Part shown: in pieces, positions 1 through 6,671 of the stretch
How the letters are laid out: each line of letters begins with the position of its first letter
Position numbering within the stretch: position 1 is the stretch's first letter
Source of the DNA: a virus
Length of the DNA: 30,564 nucleotides
IMG/VR virus record: IMGVR_UViG_3300025645_000303
Coordinates: 1-30,564 of that record
Direction: 5' to 3' (one strand)
Position numbers and translations under genes: made by a program
The notes under the pieces: model-generated
Told to the model about the DNA's origin: nothing
The model's database searches: none
Seen by the model: only the letters and a program-made list of their open reading frames with translations

Positions 1-12
1 CCTATCTTAGTG

Positions 13-171
13 TTATACATGCAATTTTTCAATCTCGTCCTTTATCATGAGTTTTTCAACTTTCAAAGGCTTAATATACTTCTCAGGTGCCTTCTCAGCC
101 TCAAGAACTTCAATACGATTGTGCAAGTCTTTATGTTTGCTTTCTAAAGAAGCAAGTCTTCCAGTTTGCAT
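13..171 (-). CDS. DUF465/YdcH-like small protein
   Basis: A 52-residue protein that is helical throughout and highly charged. The second half (about residues 29-50) reads YIKPLKVEKLMIKDEIEKL, which matches the 'LK..KL.LKDEI' pattern of the DUF465/YdcH family of short helical-hairpin proteins. The first half (SLESKHKDLHNRIEVLEAE) would form the other helix. The start is supported by AGGAG six bases before the ATG; this ribosome site overlaps the stop of gene 46 at 181-183, so the gene is translationally coupled to the recombination operon. The family's molecular role is unknown and I assign none. Family call is from pattern memory, not a search. Confidence 0.72.
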   Translation of the reverse strand: MQTGRLASLESKHKDLHNRIEVLEAEKAPEKYIKPLKVEKLMIKDEIEKLHV

Positions 172-180
172 TTTACTCTC

Positions 181-1890
181 CTATGTAGCCATTCTACTAA
201 AATTTTTAACCTTTTCGAAACGGATAACGTTATCGAATTTGTCGTACAATTGATCACCCTTGTGACTGATGATAAAGATGTTGGAATCTGCTGTAAGTTC
301 GTTGATAATTTTCAAGAACTCTTCTGTTCCTGTGTTGTCAAGACTACTATCCATAATCTCGTCCATGATCAGTAGATTAGTAGATACCGAGTTACGAAGT
401 TTTGCTACTGCTCTCCATGTAAATAGTAGGGCAAGGTCAATACGCAATTTCTCTCCTTCGGAGAAAGAAGCGTAAGAAAACTCGTCACGAAAACGACTCT
501 TAATTGTTTCATTAAAACTCTCGTCTAATTCAAATTGCACAAAGAAATCCATAGCAGCAAGATACTTGTTGATCAATTTATTCATGATAGGAATATACTG
601 TTTGATGATTCGCGTTTTAATGCCACCATCTTTTAACATTGAACTGACAAGTGACAAAGTTTCTCGACTATCAAACAACTCAGTTTGATTCGCGTGGTAA
701 GACTTTAGATCGCTTTCTAGATTATTTATGGTAGATGTGTCAATACTCTCAAATTCTTTCTGGGCATCTTCAAGCTCTGTTCGAATACTTGATAGCGTAT
801 TCTTTGCAAACTTAACATTCGCTCTATGCTCAGAGTATCTGAGATGATGCGCAGAAATCTCGTCCGCGATATCGCTTACTACATTAAGTCTATTGATATG
901 CTTCGACTTTCGCTCGACAATTTGCTCCTTTGCCAACTCAATTTCTTTGACCTTTTCCAGATGCGAAGATTTGGTATCTTCTTTGAATGTGTGCTCGATA
1001 CCTTGCTTACACGTTGGACAGTTATCATGATTCTCATAGAACTTCACTTCCTTCATGATCTGACGCATCTTCGTGTCTAATTTATCGTCTATCTTACCAA
1101 GCTCTTCTAGCTTCTTTTTCTCGGAAGATTTGTCACCGATCTGCGCAGTGAGATTGTCCATCACTGAAGAAACAGATTCAATATTCTTCTCCTCTGCTTC
1201 AATGATAGTTAACTGTTCTTTCACACGATCTTTGATTCGCGAAACCTCAGTTTCTTTGATTTTGCGAATAGATTCGTTGTGATTCTTAGCAGATTCGATT
1301 TTGTTTTTGAGCAGGTCAATTTGATATTTTATTTCCGCGACATTATCTTTATTCGCAGAAATCTTCTCTTTTAGTAGAGTGTTCATGACAGTAAAGATTT
1401 GAATATCAAGCAAATCTTCAATAACATCGCGTCTAGACTTTGCGGGTAGCTGCATGAAAGGTACGAATGTACTTGAACCCAGTACAACAACTTGTCCGAA
1501 AGATTTGAAATTCAATTTAAGAATATTCTCCTCAAGATAAGCTTGATAGTCACGCGCCGCTGCGTCTTGATTAAGCAATTCACCATCTCGCCATATCTCA
1601 AAGATGGCTGGCTTCATACCTCTAAGAACAATATATTTGTGACCAGATGTTGTAAATTCTACCTTGACCTTCAAGTCTTTTTGATTGATAGAATTCATTA
1701 GCTGTGGCTTGTTAATCTTGCGAAAAGGTTTACCATAAAGTGCAAAGCAGATTGCATCTAGCATAGTCGATTTACCAGCACCGTTTTCACCCACGATCAG
1801 CGTAGATTTGTTGGCTGCCAGATCAATCTCAGTCCAAGCGTTGCCTGTTGACAATATATTTTTATAGGATAACTTATCAAAATGTATCAC
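181..1890 (-). CDS. 46: gp46-like recombination endonuclease subunit (Rad50/SbcC type)
   Basis: The ATPase subunit of the phage Mre11-Rad50 type complex, which resects double-strand ends for recombination-dependent replication. Residues 34-42 are a Walker A loop (GENGAGKST), a coiled coil runs from about 165 to 410 and is interrupted by a zinc hook C291-P-T-C294, the ABC signature lies near 475 (SFSEGEKLRIDLALL), the Walker B is LLIMDE (506-511) and an ISH switch histidine is H543. The length of 569 aa is close to T4 gp46 (about 560). The ATG overlaps the stop of gene 47 (ATGA), as expected for two subunits made together. No part is missing. Confidence 0.97.
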   Translation of the reverse strand: MIHFDKLSYKNILSTGNAWTEIDLAANKSTLIVGENGAGKSTMLDAICFALYGKPFRKINKPQLMNSINQKDLKVKVEFTTSGHKYIVLRGMKPAIFEIWRDGELLNQDAAARDYQAYLEENILKLNFKSFGQVVVLGSSTFVPFMQLPAKSRRDVIEDLLDIQIFTVMNTLLKEKISANKDNVAEIKYQIDLLKNKIESAKNHNESIRKIKETEVSRIKDRVKEQLTIIEAEEKNIESVSSVMDNLTAQIGDKSSEKKKLEELGKIDDKLDTKMRQIMKEVKFYENHDNCPTCKQGIEHTFKEDTKSSHLEKVKEIELAKEQIVERKSKHINRLNVVSDIADEISAHHLRYSEHRANVKFAKNTLSSIRTELEDAQKEFESIDTSTINNLESDLKSYHANQTELFDSRETLSLVSSMLKDGGIKTRIIKQYIPIMNKLINKYLAAMDFFVQFELDESFNETIKSRFRDEFSYASFSEGEKLRIDLALLFTWRAVAKLRNSVSTNLLIMDEIMDSSLDNTGTEEFLKIINELTADSNIFIISHKGDQLYDKFDNVIRFEKVKNFSRMAT

Positions 1891-2954
1891 AGATTTATAG
1901 CCTCACTGTATAGTTCACGCAAGCACGTATTCACCTTGTCCTTATTGCTCGACAGATTCATAGTGTCAACATATTGCTTCAATATAGTCAATGTGTCCTG
2001 TGCTTCATCAAGCAACTCGTCATCACCGATTAAGTCCAAGTTCATATGATCTTCAACAATCTTGATATCAGCAGCATCACTTGACTGTAATCGGTCAAGG
2101 AATAAATCAAAGATGTATGGATTATTTCTCTCTCTGATTATAACCTTTATGAATGTGTTTGTCAATAGAGAAATGTCAAGTTCTGCAACATCTTCGATTG
2201 TCATGTCAGTGTCATCATAGATGATTTTATGAAAGATTCTATGTGGATTTTGATAGAAAGTCATCTCACGAGTTTTGGTATCAAAGATGTGAAATCCACG
2301 TTTTCCGTCATAATCCGACCAGTTCATCTCATACGGTGCGCCAAGATATGTGATGTTATCATGCGATGACGGATGATGAAAGTGACCAGAATAAACATCG
2401 TCAAACTTTTTGAAGATAGATTTGCTTAACCCATGATCACACAAGTGACCTTTCATCATCTCAAAGCCAGAGATTTCAAAGTGACCCATAAGAACTTGCG
2501 CCTTGGTATTCTGAAATATTTCAAGTGTCTCGTGTGAATTGTCTGCGCAAATCCATGGCGCAAGCATAATATCACAGCCATCGAAATGCAATTCAGTCGG
2601 CTTTTCCCAATATAGATTTAAATTATCATACTTTGTTTCCGAGTACAACTCGCGTAGACTGTTGACTTCGTTCGTATTCTTGTAGTATGTGTCGTGATTA
2701 CCTGCAATGATATGAACATCAATACCCATGTCATAGCACGGTTTGATGAAATACGTTTCAGTGTTTCTTGCTGTAACATAGTTGACATATTTACGACGAT
2801 CCATTAAATCGCCCAAATGCAAAATAGTCTTTACACCTTCAGCTTCTAGGGTAGGAAAGAATACGTCGGTATAAAATTTTGCAAAGTGATGTGCAAGTGC
2901 AGCGTTGTCATTTCTCGCACCCCAGTGTGTGTCAGTTATAATGGCTATCTTCAT
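1887..2954 (-). CDS. 47: gp47-like recombination nuclease subunit (Mre11/SbcD type)
   Basis: The metallophosphoesterase nuclease that pairs with gp46 to process DNA ends. All metal-binding motifs are visible in order: D8-x-H10, LGD49, GNHD (N86-H87-D88), MGH158 and the GHFHH block (H191, H193). The C-terminal 150 residues are the variable region that would contact gp46. At 355 aa it is slightly longer than T4 gp47 (339). The ATG shares its A with the TAA stop of the 55-aa ORF upstream (TAATG), and its own stop overlaps the start of gene 46, so the three are one translationally coupled unit. Confidence 0.97.
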   Translation of the reverse strand: MKIAIITDTHWGARNDNAALAHHFAKFYTDVFFPTLEAEGVKTILHLGDLMDRRKYVNYVTARNTETYFIKPCYDMGIDVHIIAGNHDTYYKNTNEVNSLRELYSETKYDNLNLYWEKPTELHFDGCDIMLAPWICADNSHETLEIFQNTKAQVLMGHFEISGFEMMKGHLCDHGLSKSIFKKFDDVYSGHFHHPSSHDNITYLGAPYEMNWSDYDGKRGFHIFDTKTREMTFYQNPHRIFHKIIYDDTDMTIEDVAELDISLLTNTFIKVIIRERNNPYIFDLFLDRLQSSDAADIKIVEDHMNLDLIGDDELLDEAQDTLTILKQYVDTMNLSSNKDKVNTCLRELYSEAINL

Positions 2955-3121
2955 TATCGTCTATTAACCCAATCTTGCTCCCATTGCTTATATGCTTTGG
3001 TGCTTTCATCAATAATATTTTTCAAAGTTCCTGCGTAATGCTGCCTCTGTTCAGGATGCGTCTTACTATCTCTTACTTTAGCAACTAAGTCTTCTATAAT
3101 AACTGGTAAAGGTTGCGCCAT
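2954..3121 (-). CDS. 55-aa protein of unknown function between genes 55 and 47
   Basis: A short ORF beginning MAQPLPVIIEDLVAKVRDSK and ending QWEQDWVNRR. It is predicted to be largely helical and amphipathic, with no cysteines and no membrane segment. GGAG lies eight bases before the ATG, and the stop codon overlaps the start of gene 47 by one base (TAATG). These two signals together make a real gene likely despite the small size. I do not recognise the family. Its position suggests co-expression with the gp47/gp46 nuclease, for example as a small modulator, but the sequence does not show that. Confidence 0.7.
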   Translation of the reverse strand: MAQPLPVIIEDLVAKVRDSKTHPEQRQHYAGTLKNIIDESTKAYKQWEQDWVNRR

Positions 3122-3133
3122 AATTATACTCCA

Positions 3134-3658
3134 TCATTTTTTCGCATTATCTCGTTTCTTCTGCATAGTGGCTTCATATCCTTCAACAAAGTTACTCATG
3201 TAATCATTATCCAAGTCAATGTATGCAGCACTACCATCTTTACTCTCGCCACCACCTGATCTATCGACTGCTGTATCATGAATTACAGAGTTTTCAACAA
3301 CCTTGTGTTTGATGTACAACTGCTTCTTCTCTTTTTCGATTCGTCTGAGAAACGCAAAGTAGATGACTTGTGTGAAGTATGCGAATGGATTCTTAGACTT
3401 ATCTGGATCAAAGTTCTTGACTGCCATGATCGCATTTTCTAATCCATCACTAATCATCTCTTCTTTATATGAATATCCAGAGAAGTTAGGTTTTGTTGCA
3501 AGACGATTCGCTATCTGATATAGACACTCGCCTATGTAGTTCGGTATTCGTGGATGTTCGTCTCCACCGTTCTCAGCATCTTCGCATAGCTTGCGGTACT
3601 CAACCATAGCATCGAAAAAGTGAGCGTTGTTTACATAATTTCTTTTAGCTTTAGCCAT
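3134..3658 (-). CDS. 55: gp55-like late-transcription sigma factor
   Basis: A divergent sigma70-family protein that directs host RNA polymerase to TATAAATA late promoters, several of which are in this window. The 174-aa product begins MAKAKRNYVNN; the core region (GYSYKEEMISDGLENAIMAVKNFDP, then NPFAYFTQVIYFAFLRRIEKEK) is the sigma region 2-like block typical of gp55, close in length to T4 gp55 (185 aa). The frame is open to an in-frame ATG at 3706, but AAGGA seven bases before the 3658 ATG and a promoter whose transcript should begin near 3671 both select the shorter form. It stands first in the 55-(55 aa)-47-46 unit. Confidence 0.93.
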   Translation of the reverse strand: MAKAKRNYVNNAHFFDAMVEYRKLCEDAENGGDEHPRIPNYIGECLYQIANRLATKPNFSGYSYKEEMISDGLENAIMAVKNFDPDKSKNPFAYFTQVIYFAFLRRIEKEKKQLYIKHKVVENSVIHDTAVDRSGGGESKDGSAAYIDLDNDYMSNFVEGYEATMQKKRDNAKK

Positions 3659-3677
3659 TTCAAATCCTTTTCTTTTC

Positions 3678-3706
3678 ATTGTATACCAAAATATATGTGA
3701 TGTCAA
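3678..3706 (-). promoter_or_regulatory. sigma70-type promoter for gene 55 operon
   Basis: Read on the minus strand: a perfect -35 TTGACA (3706-3701), a 17-base spacer and -10 TACAAT (3683-3678). Transcription would start near 3671, 13 bases before the gp55 ATG and upstream of its ribosome site. It implies early or middle expression by unmodified host polymerase, fitting for a late sigma factor. Its -35 box is one arm of an inverted repeat shared with a plus-strand promoter. Confidence 0.8.
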
Positions 3707-3726
3707 CCCCTAATTAATGGTTGACA
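3701..3726. repeat. palindrome joining two back-to-back -35 boxes
   Basis: TGTCAACC (3701-3708) and GGTTGACA (3719-3726) are exact reverse complements, and the centre TAATTA (3711-3716) is itself a palindrome on the same axis; only two base pairs (3709-3710 with 3717-3718) break the symmetry. The arms contain the -35 boxes of the divergent promoters. It may be a binding site for a dimeric regulator, or simply two consensus boxes facing each other. Confidence 0.75.
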
Positions 3727-3749
3727 TGGGTGCTGAGAATGTGTATAAT
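3721..3749 (+). promoter_or_regulatory. consensus sigma70 promoter facing antisense
   Basis: TTGACA (3721-3726), exactly 17 bases, then TATAAT (3744-3749): both hexamers match the bacterial housekeeping consensus. Transcription would begin near 3756 and run rightwards, antisense to the 116-aa ORF, uvsW and uvsY. No credible plus-strand gene follows until 30259; the first ATG gives only a seven-codon peptide. The promoter match is certain; its use in vivo is inferred. Confidence 0.75.
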
Positions 3750-3772
3750 GCTTATAACGAATATGAATACTA

Positions 3773-4123
3773 TTAGTGTATTTTAGATGATTTAGATTCT
3801 AGCATTGCTTCGAACATCTTCTCTAGGTCATCGATATCATCAGATTCAATATCATCATCGTATCTGATATGCTTCTTCATAAACTCTTCATAGTAGTTGA
3901 CACCATGCTGAGACGCAGGATAACAAAACATTATGTCATTTTTATTGATGGAAACTACATCGATATCTGACAGAACCATCCAAGATTTAGCAAAGAAGCC
4001 GTGCAAAGGATCCATGTGAACAGAGATAGGCATCGCAACTACAACAACGTTTTCAAGTGATGTAGACTGATCTTTTGCAAGAATGTCTTCACCGTTCTTC
4101 AGTTTTATGTGTAACAGGTTCAT
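3773..4123 (-). CDS. small conserved T4-like protein, possibly Sm-like fold
   Basis: A 116-aa protein starting MNLLHIKLKNGEDILAKDQ. The first 65 residues look like alternating short beta strands with a glycine turn (LLHIKLKNGEDILA...NVVVVAMPISVHMDP...SDIDVVSINKNDIMFCYPA), in keeping with the strongly bent beta-barrel of Sm/LSm proteins; I recall a structural-genomics Sm-like protein of putative cyanophage origin of this size. The tail (from about residue 80) is acidic and helical. The ATG overlaps the uvsW stop (TGATG) and has AGGAG upstream; a TTG one codon earlier is also open but less likely. If Sm-like, an RNA-binding role would be expected; the fold is an inference. Confidence 0.75.
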   Translation of the reverse strand: MNLLHIKLKNGEDILAKDQSTSLENVVVVAMPISVHMDPLHGFFAKSWMVLSDIDVVSINKNDIMFCYPASQHGVNYYEEFMKKHIRYDDDIESDDIDDLEKMFEAMLESKSSKIH

Positions 4124-5583
4124 CAATGATCTCCTATCTTAACATTATATATCTTAAATTCGAAACCCTCATTCGAGTAGATTTTCACACGCTCAAGGAA
4201 GTGTTGAACTGCAAAGTTCTTTTTTGACTTCCATTGTAAGTCGTCCACAATGTCATATAGAACAGCTTTATCTTTACCGTTGCCTTTACGCAGCACTCGC
4301 CCAATTGACTGTAGATTTCTGATTTTAGATTTAGAAGGACTAGCAAAAATGATATTGTCAAGTCTTTTAATGCTAACCCCCGTAGAAAATGTGCCGTAAC
4401 TTGCAAGAATAATATTGTCGCCACTGTCTTCGACAGTACCTCGAACATCCTCCCGCTCTTGTGCCCCAACCCCACCATGGATGAAATGTACGTTCTTGTC
4501 TTCTCTTTGCAACATAGGCGCAAGGACTTTACCGTGCTTCTCAACAAACTGAAAAAGTATGAGAGTGTTTCCTGGTAAACTCCATGCCAAGTTACGAATA
4601 AATTTGTTTCTTGCTTCATCACGAACGATCCAATCAATCTCTTCTTGATATGACTTATTACTATTTAGCTTGCGCAATCCATCAGGATATTCGAGTGTCA
4701 CTGCTTTGATTTTGAAGTCAGCAAGAGTTTTGTTCTCAATTAACGTCTTTGTATGCGTAACTTGATACACTGGACCAAAAAGCCCAGTGAGAACTAGTTC
4801 ATGTGTTTCAGTGTCATCTAGTGTCCCAGTTAAACCGTATCTATAACGTATGTTAGGCATCTTTTCAAGAATCTTCGTGATAGATTTGGCTTTAGCTTGA
4901 TGTGCTTCATCAACAAAAATAACATCGAACTTATCGAAGTAGTCTTTTCTTTGCTTGTATATAGACTGCCATGTGGATACTGTATATTGTGCATCTACAT
5001 TCTTATCCACTCCTGCCATAATCTTATGTGTATCAAGAGGTTTACCTCTATTGTATTCAACGAAGTCAGATGCCATCTGTGATACGAGTGATGTTGTAGG
5101 AACAAGAATGAGAACGCGTCTATTGCAGATTTCAGCATGATATCTAGCAAGCAGATAGATAATGAAAGATTTACCAGATGCAGTTGGCGACAGCAGAAGC
5201 TTTCTTTCGCCATTCAATGCTTCGACAACTGCATCGTTTTGATAGTCGCGAGGTGCGAATGCGCTATTAAACTGCTCTGCAAGATCGTAACCAGCAGTGT
5301 CCGGAAATGTTTCGAGTGGTGCCATATTTTCACCGAGCACGAGTTCATAGTCTCTTGTTTTACAGAATTTTGCAATGTAACCCACAAGACCTGCATATAT
5401 CATACCAGTCATGGTGTTGAGAAGCCGGATCTTCCCATCCCACATTTTGTTCTTATAGCTTGGCATAAACTTGTAACCTGGAACAAAAAATTCGAAGTAT
5501 GCGGACATCTCCATCTTGATACCAGGTTCTGCGACGACACGAACGTAGACCTCATCTACCTTTTCAACGACAACTCTTTCCAT
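4123..5583 (-). CDS. uvsW: UvsW-like DNA/RNA-DNA helicase
   Basis: A superfamily 2 helicase. In T4 UvsW unwinds branched recombination intermediates and the R-loops that prime origin replication, switching replication to the recombination mode. Seen here: an N-terminal DNA-binding-like domain (residues 1-105), Walker A SPTASGKS (132-139), a DEAH box (225-228), motif III LTGTL (251-255), and motif VI QSIGRVLRKG near 428. The length of 486 aa is close to T4 UvsW (503). The ATG follows the uvsY stop directly, so uvsY and uvsW are one operon and the DNA-exchange mediator and branch-processing helicase are made together. Confidence 0.96.
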   Translation of the reverse strand: MERVVVEKVDEVYVRVVAEPGIKMEMSAYFEFFVPGYKFMPSYKNKMWDGKIRLLNTMTGMIYAGLVGYIAKFCKTRDYELVLGENMAPLETFPDTAGYDLAEQFNSAFAPRDYQNDAVVEALNGERKLLLSPTASGKSFIIYLLARYHAEICNRRVLILVPTTSLVSQMASDFVEYNRGKPLDTHKIMAGVDKNVDAQYTVSTWQSIYKQRKDYFDKFDVIFVDEAHQAKAKSITKILEKMPNIRYRYGLTGTLDDTETHELVLTGLFGPVYQVTHTKTLIENKTLADFKIKAVTLEYPDGLRKLNSNKSYQEEIDWIVRDEARNKFIRNLAWSLPGNTLILFQFVEKHGKVLAPMLQREDKNVHFIHGGVGAQEREDVRGTVEDSGDNIILASYGTFSTGVSIKRLDNIIFASPSKSKIRNLQSIGRVLRKGNGKDKAVLYDIVDDLQWKSKKNFAVQHFLERVKIYSNEGFEFKIYNVKIGDH

Positions 5584-6021
5584 TTACATTGCACCTGTTC
5601 TAAAGCGTTCCCAGTCCACAATCGTTTTGAGTTGAAAACCTCTATTCGTTATCTGTTTTATAATCGATTCAAGATATTCTACGATAGCTTCTTGCATACC
5701 TATTTTGAGTGTTTGCTTGATAATATCATCATCAGCATCAACATATGTCCCGATATCTTGTCTAAGAATTTTTAGTGGTTGTGGTGTCCAACCATATTCC
5801 TTCAACTCTTCAATATCAAGGTCGCCCTTGTAATATTGCTCTTTGAGAAGTCTAAGTTTTTTATAATCAGTTTTCTGCTTTTTCAGACGTAGACCTTCCT
5901 CCATGTACATGCGGAAGTATTTGTTATGAAGTTTTGGTATATTGGCTGATTCGTTCGATATGTTTATCATATCAATTTCACAATCTTTAGCCCACATCTC
6001 ATATATCTCTTCAAGCTTCAT
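5584..6021 (-). CDS. uvsY: UvsY-like recombination mediator
   Basis: A 145-aa helical protein (T4 UvsY 137 aa) that loads the UvsX recombinase on SSB-coated single strands. Family features: the N-terminus MKLEEIYEMWAKDCEID, a basic stretch EEGLRLKKQKTDYKKLRLLKEQYYKGD at about 41-67, and the C-terminal block ITNRGFQLKTIVDWERFRTG matching T4 'IKSRGFAIKHIQDMRAFEAG'. GGAG precedes the ATG by seven bases. A sigma70-type promoter starts upstream at 6077-6049. uvsX itself is not in the window. Followed without a gap by uvsW. Confidence 0.95.
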   Translation of the reverse strand: MKLEEIYEMWAKDCEIDMINISNESANIPKLHNKYFRMYMEEGLRLKKQKTDYKKLRLLKEQYYKGDLDIEELKEYGWTPQPLKILRQDIGTYVDADDDIIKQTLKIGMQEAIVEYLESIIKQITNRGFQLKTIVDWERFRTGAM

Positions 6022-6048
6022 GTCGTCTCCATTAAAAAAAATAATATC

Positions 6049-6077
6049 ATTATATCACAAAAGTGTTTGCGAATCAA
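6049..6077 (-). promoter_or_regulatory. sigma70-type promoter of uvsY operon with AT-rich leader
   Basis: Minus strand TTGATT (6077-6072), 17 bases, then TATAAT (6054-6049). The start would be near 6042, about 20 bases before the uvsY ATG. The downstream leader 6031-6048 is almost pure A/T with a run of eight T on the transcribed-direction strand. T4 also has a middle promoter here that doubles as replication origin oriF(uvsY); I see no clear MotA box. Confidence 0.72.
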
Positions 6078-6577
6078 GTCAAAGGTGTTATAGTATATTC
6101 ATTTACTTGAAATGTTACTGTGGCAGACGCATATGTAACATCTTCTTCTTGCTGGTTCATTACTATTTGACCCAGTGAGATTGGGAATATGTCATTGAAT
6201 TTGAATTCAATATTCGAAGTTTTTGCTGCGTTTTGCGTGATTACACTTGCGTCAGAATACAATCCATCGCCTTCGATAAGATTTGCATACTGCGAGAAGT
6301 TGTTTGGATATGTTAGACCAATCATCCAAGAAAAAATCTCTTGATAATTATTCAAGTCTTCGTCGATGAGAAATGTGATATCAAGAGTTCCAAATTCAAC
6401 TTTATCTCCTGGTCTATAAATCGTTCTGAAAGGTGATCCTTCTGTGACAGGATTTATCGTCAGACCTGGAATGTTTACTTCAGTTGCAAAATACTCGACA
6501 TGTGGTAAACGATCTATGACCAAACGATAATTCTTTGGTGAGTAAAAGTTCTGTCTAAGTGTAGTACAATCAATCAT
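6074..6577 (-). CDS. 3: gp3-like tail completion protein with tail-tube-like sequence
   Basis: A 167-aa protein between genes 23 and uvsY, the place where marine T4-like phages carry gene 3, whose product caps the tail tube (T4 gp3 176 aa). The sequence has beta-strand-rich tube-like features: NYRLVIDRLPHVEYFATEVNIPGL near the N-terminus, FGTLDITFLIDEDLNNYQEIFSWMIGL in the middle, and a C-terminal strand ATVTFQVNEYTITPL. The start is supported by AGGAG seven bases upstream and by a late promoter at 6608-6601. Assignment to gp3 leans on position and length; an extra tube or tail-terminator homologue is the main alternative. Confidence 0.72.
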   Translation of the reverse strand: MIDCTTLRQNFYSPKNYRLVIDRLPHVEYFATEVNIPGLTINPVTEGSPFRTIYRPGDKVEFGTLDITFLIDEDLNNYQEIFSWMIGLTYPNNFSQYANLIEGDGLYSDASVITQNAAKTSNIEFKFNDIFPISLGQIVMNQQEEDVTYASATVTFQVNEYTITPLT

Positions 6578-6600
6578 CGTTTTCTCCTATTCATTGATAC

Positions 6601-6608
6601 TATTTATA
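6601..6608 (-). promoter_or_regulatory. T4-type late promoter, gp3-like gene
   Basis: A TATAAATA core on the minus strand, 24 bases before the gp3-like ATG and just beyond the gene 23 terminator, so this gene gets its own late transcript after gene 23 stops. Confidence 0.85.
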
Positions 6609-6612
6609 TGAA

Positions 6613-6644
6613 TAAAAAAAAGAGGGCGCCAGAAGACGCCCTCT
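6613..6644 (-). terminator. intrinsic terminator of gene 23
   Basis: On the minus strand AGAGGGCG (6644-6637) pairs with CGCCCTCT (6628-6621) around an eight-base loop and is followed at once by eight T (6620-6613). This is a textbook rho-independent terminator. It would isolate the very high gene 23 transcription from the genes further left. Confidence 0.93.
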
Positions 6645-6671
6645 CAGTAAGCTCAGTTAACCTAAGTCTTA

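Noticed and set aside
3659-3706. Longer gp55 start at 3706 (MTSHIFWYTMKRK...)
   Set aside because: The extension overlaps the gp55 promoter and the predicted transcript begins after it; the inner ATG has a good ribosome site.
4185-4637. Minus-strand 150-codon frame inside uvsW
   Set aside because: Lies wholly in another frame of a conserved helicase and has no recognisable sequence.
5137-5775. Plus-strand open frame of 212 codons opposite uvsW and uvsY
   Set aside because: It is antisense to two clear core genes, has cysteine- and histidine-rich composition typical of a shadow frame, and no ribosome site. The antisense promoter at 3721 is far away and gives it little support.
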